Assembly (NCBI GenBank): GCA_946538835.1
Contig: CAMNGZ010000002.1
Span: 1 to 43,752 of the forward strand
DNA: 43,752 bases
Reading direction: 5' to 3'
Origin: an uncultured Clostridium sp.
Lineage (GTDB): Bacteria > Bacillota_I > Bacilli_A > Acholeplasmatales > Anaeroplasmataceae
Part shown: positions 41,551 to 43,752 of the stretch, in pieces
Layout: every line of letters starts with the position of its first letter
Position numbering within the stretch: position 1 is the stretch's first letter
Notes under the pieces: generated by a model
What the model was told of the DNA's origin: nothing
Databases searched by the model: none
What the model saw: the letters and a program-made list of their open reading frames with translations, nothing else
Position numbers and translations under genes: made by a program

Positions 41551-41578
41551 TTGAAAGAATAATAAAAAATGTTATAAT
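41551..41578 (+). promoter_or_regulatory. Promoter of the FakA-like/RluA unit
   Basis: TTGAAA (41551-41556), 16 bases, TATAAT (41573-41578) preceded by TGT, so both a -35 and an extended -10 are present. Confidence 0.75.
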
Positions 41579-41615
41579 AAACTTACAAAGTATTTTGAAA
41601 GGAGTTGTAAACATT

Positions 41616-41867
41616 ATGTTACAATATAAATTTGACACTCAATTGTTAATTGCAGGTCATGACTTAGATGAAGATGAAATTAATGAGTATATTACTGAAC
41701 ATTTCGAAGGTGATTGCTTATTAGTTGTTGGTGATGACGAATTAATTAAGATTCATTTCCATACAAACAAACCTTGGGAAATTCTTGAATATGGTACAAC
41801 AAAAGGTGAAATTTACGACATTGTAGTTGAAAATATGGAACGTCAATCTGCTGGATTGAAAGGTTAA
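41616..41867 (+). CDS. Stand-alone segment resembling the C-terminal part of FakA/YloV
   Basis: The 83-residue protein starts at the ATG 12 bases after AAAGGAG; the longer frame from TTG 41595 would place that site inside the gene. Its sequence, QYKFDTQLLIAGHDLDEDEI, then GDCLLVVGDDELIKIHFHTNKPWEILEYGTT (abridged here as VVGDDELIKIHFHTN), KGEIYDIVVENMERQ, matches the segment of fatty-acid kinase subunit FakA/YloV usually written GDSLvVVGDdelvKVHvHTnnPgxvLexalkxGeLxdikIeNMReQ. The DAK2 ATP-binding domain and the DegV-like domain are missing, so it cannot be a kinase. It may bind or regulate a separate partner. It lies one base before rluA. Confidence 0.55.
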   Translation: MLQYKFDTQLLIAGHDLDEDEINEYITEHFEGDCLLVVGDDELIKIHFHTNKPWEILEYGTTKGEIYDIVVENMERQSAGLKG

Positions 41868-41868
41868 T

Positions 41869-42741
41869 ATGGCTATATATAACTATAAAATTAAAAAAGG
41901 TGGAATGAATGTCTTAGACTTCATTTCGTCTTTTTTTCTAGGTAAAGAAAAAATCAAATATTATAAGAACACTAAGGGAAGTGTTCTTATAAATGGCAAT
42001 ATAGCTAAACTAAGTGATGTTTTGGAGACGAATGACGTTTTAACTCTTCAAAACGATGATAAGCTTGATTTAAAACCTTTGAAGAAAAAAATAAATATAA
42101 TTTATGAAGACGATCATTATTTAATTATCAATAAACCAATAAATATTTTGGTACATAGCGATGGTAATCAAAATGTTGATAATAATTTGGTTAATGCTGT
42201 TGCATATTATTATCAAAATAAAGGATTAGATATTCCTGTAATGTATTGTCATAGACTTGATAAAGATACTAGTGGTCTTATGATATTTGCGAAAGACCCA
42301 TTGACTGAAAGTTATATTAAAGCGTTGATTGAATCAAGAGAATTACATAGAGAATATTTAGCTATAGCTAGTGGTGTTATCGATAAGAATGTTGTGATTA
42401 ATAAAGGAATTGGAAGAGATAGACACGTAAATGGTAAATATCGTGTGAGTCCTGATGGCAAAGAAGCTATTACTTTAGTTGATGTATATAAAAAGTTTAA
42501 GAAATATACTGCGGTATTAGTTAATTTGAAAACAGGTAGAACACATCAAATAAGAGTCCATATGTCTTCTATTGGGCACCCTCTTTTAGGTGACACTTTA
42601 TATGGTGGAAATTTAAATCTTATGAAGCGTCAAGCACTTCATTCTTACCATGTCACTTTTTTTGACCCGCACAGTGAAAAAAATATGGAATTTTTTGCTA
42701 AAATTCCGTTCGATATGGCAAAATTATTAGAACTAAATTAA
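41869..42741 (+). CDS. RluA-family 23S rRNA pseudouridine synthase
   Basis: The 290-residue enzyme has the motif HRLDKDTSGLMIFAK with catalytic D131, an LKTGRTHQIRVHMSSIGHPLLGDTLYGG region closing the active site (GRTHQIRVH and GHPLLGD are diagnostic), and an N-terminal S4-like part (KGSVLINGNIAKLSDVLETND). RluA-type enzymes isomerise uridine in rRNA or tRNA. Which site is modified (RluD-, RluC- or RluA-like) cannot be read from the sequence. It is coupled to the FakA-like gene by a one-base gap, AAAGG lying upstream. Confidence 0.9.
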   Translation: MAIYNYKIKKGGMNVLDFISSFFLGKEKIKYYKNTKGSVLINGNIAKLSDVLETNDVLTLQNDDKLDLKPLKKKINIIYEDDHYLIINKPINILVHSDGNQNVDNNLVNAVAYYYQNKGLDIPVMYCHRLDKDTSGLMIFAKDPLTESYIKALIESRELHREYLAIASGVIDKNVVINKGIGRDRHVNGKYRVSPDGKEAITLVDVYKKFKKYTAVLVNLKTGRTHQIRVHMSSIGHPLLGDTLYGGNLNLMKRQALHSYHVTFFDPHSEKNMEFFAKIPFDMAKLLELN

Positions 42742-42771
42742 TAAATACTTTATAATTTTTTAAAAATAGTT

Positions 42772-42777
42772 TATAAT
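42772..42777 (+). promoter_or_regulatory. -10 box of the TPR-like gene
   Basis: TATAAT 29 bases upstream of the ATG at 42806; the -35 is not convincing. Confidence 0.4.
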
Positions 42778-42805
42778 ACATTGCGCGAGAAAAAGGAGAA
42801 TAAGT

Positions 42806-43752
42806 ATGGATACACAATTTTTGGTTGAACTTGATAATTATCAATCCAATCCAAGATTATATTTAAATGATTTCTATAGTTATATGTATATGAATCTTTC
42901 TAATTTTAATGATGTAGAAGAAGATTTATTAAAATTAAAAGAAGAGGCTATAAGCAATAATGATAATTTATTATTATCGCTATATAACTATTCTAAATAC
43001 TTAACTATGTATTCAACAAAACTGGAATCCGCCATTCCTTACTTAAAGGAATCTTTAAGTATTATTGAAAAAGAAAACAATTATAAACAATATGATTTGT
43101 ATTTTGCGATTATTTTATCTTTTTCTCTTTCTTATAATCAAACTAATCAGATGGAAAAGAGTTTAAGATTAACTAAAGATGCAATTTCTTATCTAGCCAA
43201 AACAAATAATCTTAATTTTTTAATTCAATTTGTAATCAATTTAAGTTACATTTATTCGGAAATGAGACTTAAAAGAGAAGCTCTTGATATTTTACTTCCA
43301 TATGATCCTGAATTTAAATATTTATATCCAAACCTTCGTAGACACTTATTAAGTGCCTTAATCGTTCATTCGCTTTCTTTAAAAATGCCTGAGCATATCT
43401 TAGAATATATTAAAATGCTTGAGGCTGATCCTAAATTTCAAATAGGATATCATAAGTCATTAATTGATTGTTACTACATGAATTATTATATGATGTTAGA
43501 TAATATGGATATGGCTTCTAATTTTTATAGTCGTATTAAAGAATCATATCAAGACATTACCAAATTTATCAATCATCCGGGTCCTAGTAATAGAACCACT
43601 TTATTTATATCAGTTGCTAGATATTTAAAGAAGATTGGTAATTTAGAAGGTTCTTTTGATTTTTATAAATATGTTGTATCTAATATTGAGCAATACATTG
43701 GTGAACGTATTCAAATATTAGATGAAGCAACAGAACTTGCGTTTGAATTGAA
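42806..43752 (+). CDS. TPR-like helical repeat protein, 3' truncated by window edge
   Basis: An AAAAGGAG precedes an ATG and the frame stays open for ~315 residues to the window end. It is a string of helix pairs (KLESAIPYLKESLSIIEKEN, YDLYFAIILSFSLSYNQTNQ, MEKSLRLTKDAISYLAKTNN, LKRKEALDIL-type) with 30-40-residue spacing typical of TPR proteins. The visible end (NIEQYIGERIQILDEATELA) reaches a helix that, in related proteins with N-terminal TPRs, is often followed by a signalling domain such as GGDEF, but the C-terminus lies outside the window and no such domain is visible. Confidence 0.6.
   Translation, partial: MDTQFLVELDNYQSNPRLYLNDFYSYMYMNLSNFNDVEEDLLKLKEEAISNNDNLLLSLYNYSKYLTMYSTKLESAIPYLKESLSIIEKENNYKQYDLYFAIILSFSLSYNQTNQMEKSLRLTKDAISYLAKTNNLNFLIQFVINLSYIYSEMRLKREALDILLPYDPEFKYLYPNLRRHLLSALIVHSLSLKMPEHILEYIKMLEADPKFQIGYHKSLIDCYYMNYYMMLDNMDMASNFYSRIKESYQDITKFINHPGPSNRTTLFISVARYLKKIGNLEGSFDFYKYVVSNIEQYIGERIQILDEATELAFEL

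Overview
The window is AT-rich, densely packed DNA from a Gram-positive-type bacterium of the Bacillota. It uses the standard genetic code: TGG encodes Trp and TGA serves as a real stop (for example 8226-8228 and 15336-15338). Housekeeping genes such as veg, ylmH, uup-type ABC-F, pepF, a type I methionine aminopeptidase, udk/mtnN and topB point to the Bacilli or an Erysipelotrichia/RF39-like lineage. Species cannot be named from sequence alone. Most genes have strong AGGAG-type ribosome binding sites, TATAAT -10 boxes (often of the extended TGnTATAAT kind) and compact hairpin/T-tract terminators. I saw no rRNA, tRNA, CRISPR array or insertion sequence.

Layout. (a) 1-12.66 kb, mostly core genes: the tail of an FtsX-like permease, a GT2 glycosyltransferase under a textbook promoter with a palindromic operator, a membrane-anchored XRE regulator with a hairpin leader, trmN6, a lipoprotein, a DEDDh exonuclease, map, a hemolysin III-like protein, a sugar isomerase/epimerase, a TP0381/YwaF-like membrane protein coupled to a GH43 glycosidase, veg, uup and ylmH. 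(b) 12.66-23.0 kb, an accessory polymorphic-toxin island inserted exactly at the ylmH stop codon. Its left part (12.66-14.35 kb) is a graveyard of Rhs C-terminal fragments and immunity-type genes, some frameshifted. After a small XRE-like gene and a possible attenuator comes a tight five-gene operon: a Hol44-type holin, two paralogous proteins combining a degenerate Fic-like helical domain with an intact nucleotidyltransferase signature, an 1840-residue Rhs/YD-repeat protein without signal peptide, and a small acidic immunity candidate. (c) 23.0-43.75 kb, again core-like: a MATE transporter, udk-mtnN, an Xaa-Pro aminopeptidase, pepF, a membrane GGDEF protein with a cre-like site in its promoter, a heterodimeric ABC exporter with a Sel1-repeat protein, topoisomerase III, several small proteins (including a stand-alone EF-Tu-domain-II-like protein and a stand-alone FakA-like segment), an RluA pseudouridine synthase, and the start of a TPR-like protein.

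The most interesting object is the holin / pseudo-Fic-NTase pair / Rhs / immunity operon (15042-22941). The Rhs protein has no Sec signal, and a holin encoded first in the same transcription unit suggests phage-like release. The two NTase proteins may modify or control the toxin or its host target. Decayed immunity genes nearby end in the same kind of 3' element as the intact one, so the locus appears to have exchanged toxin/immunity tips repeatedly. These functional readings are inference; gene order, motifs and repeats are directly visible.
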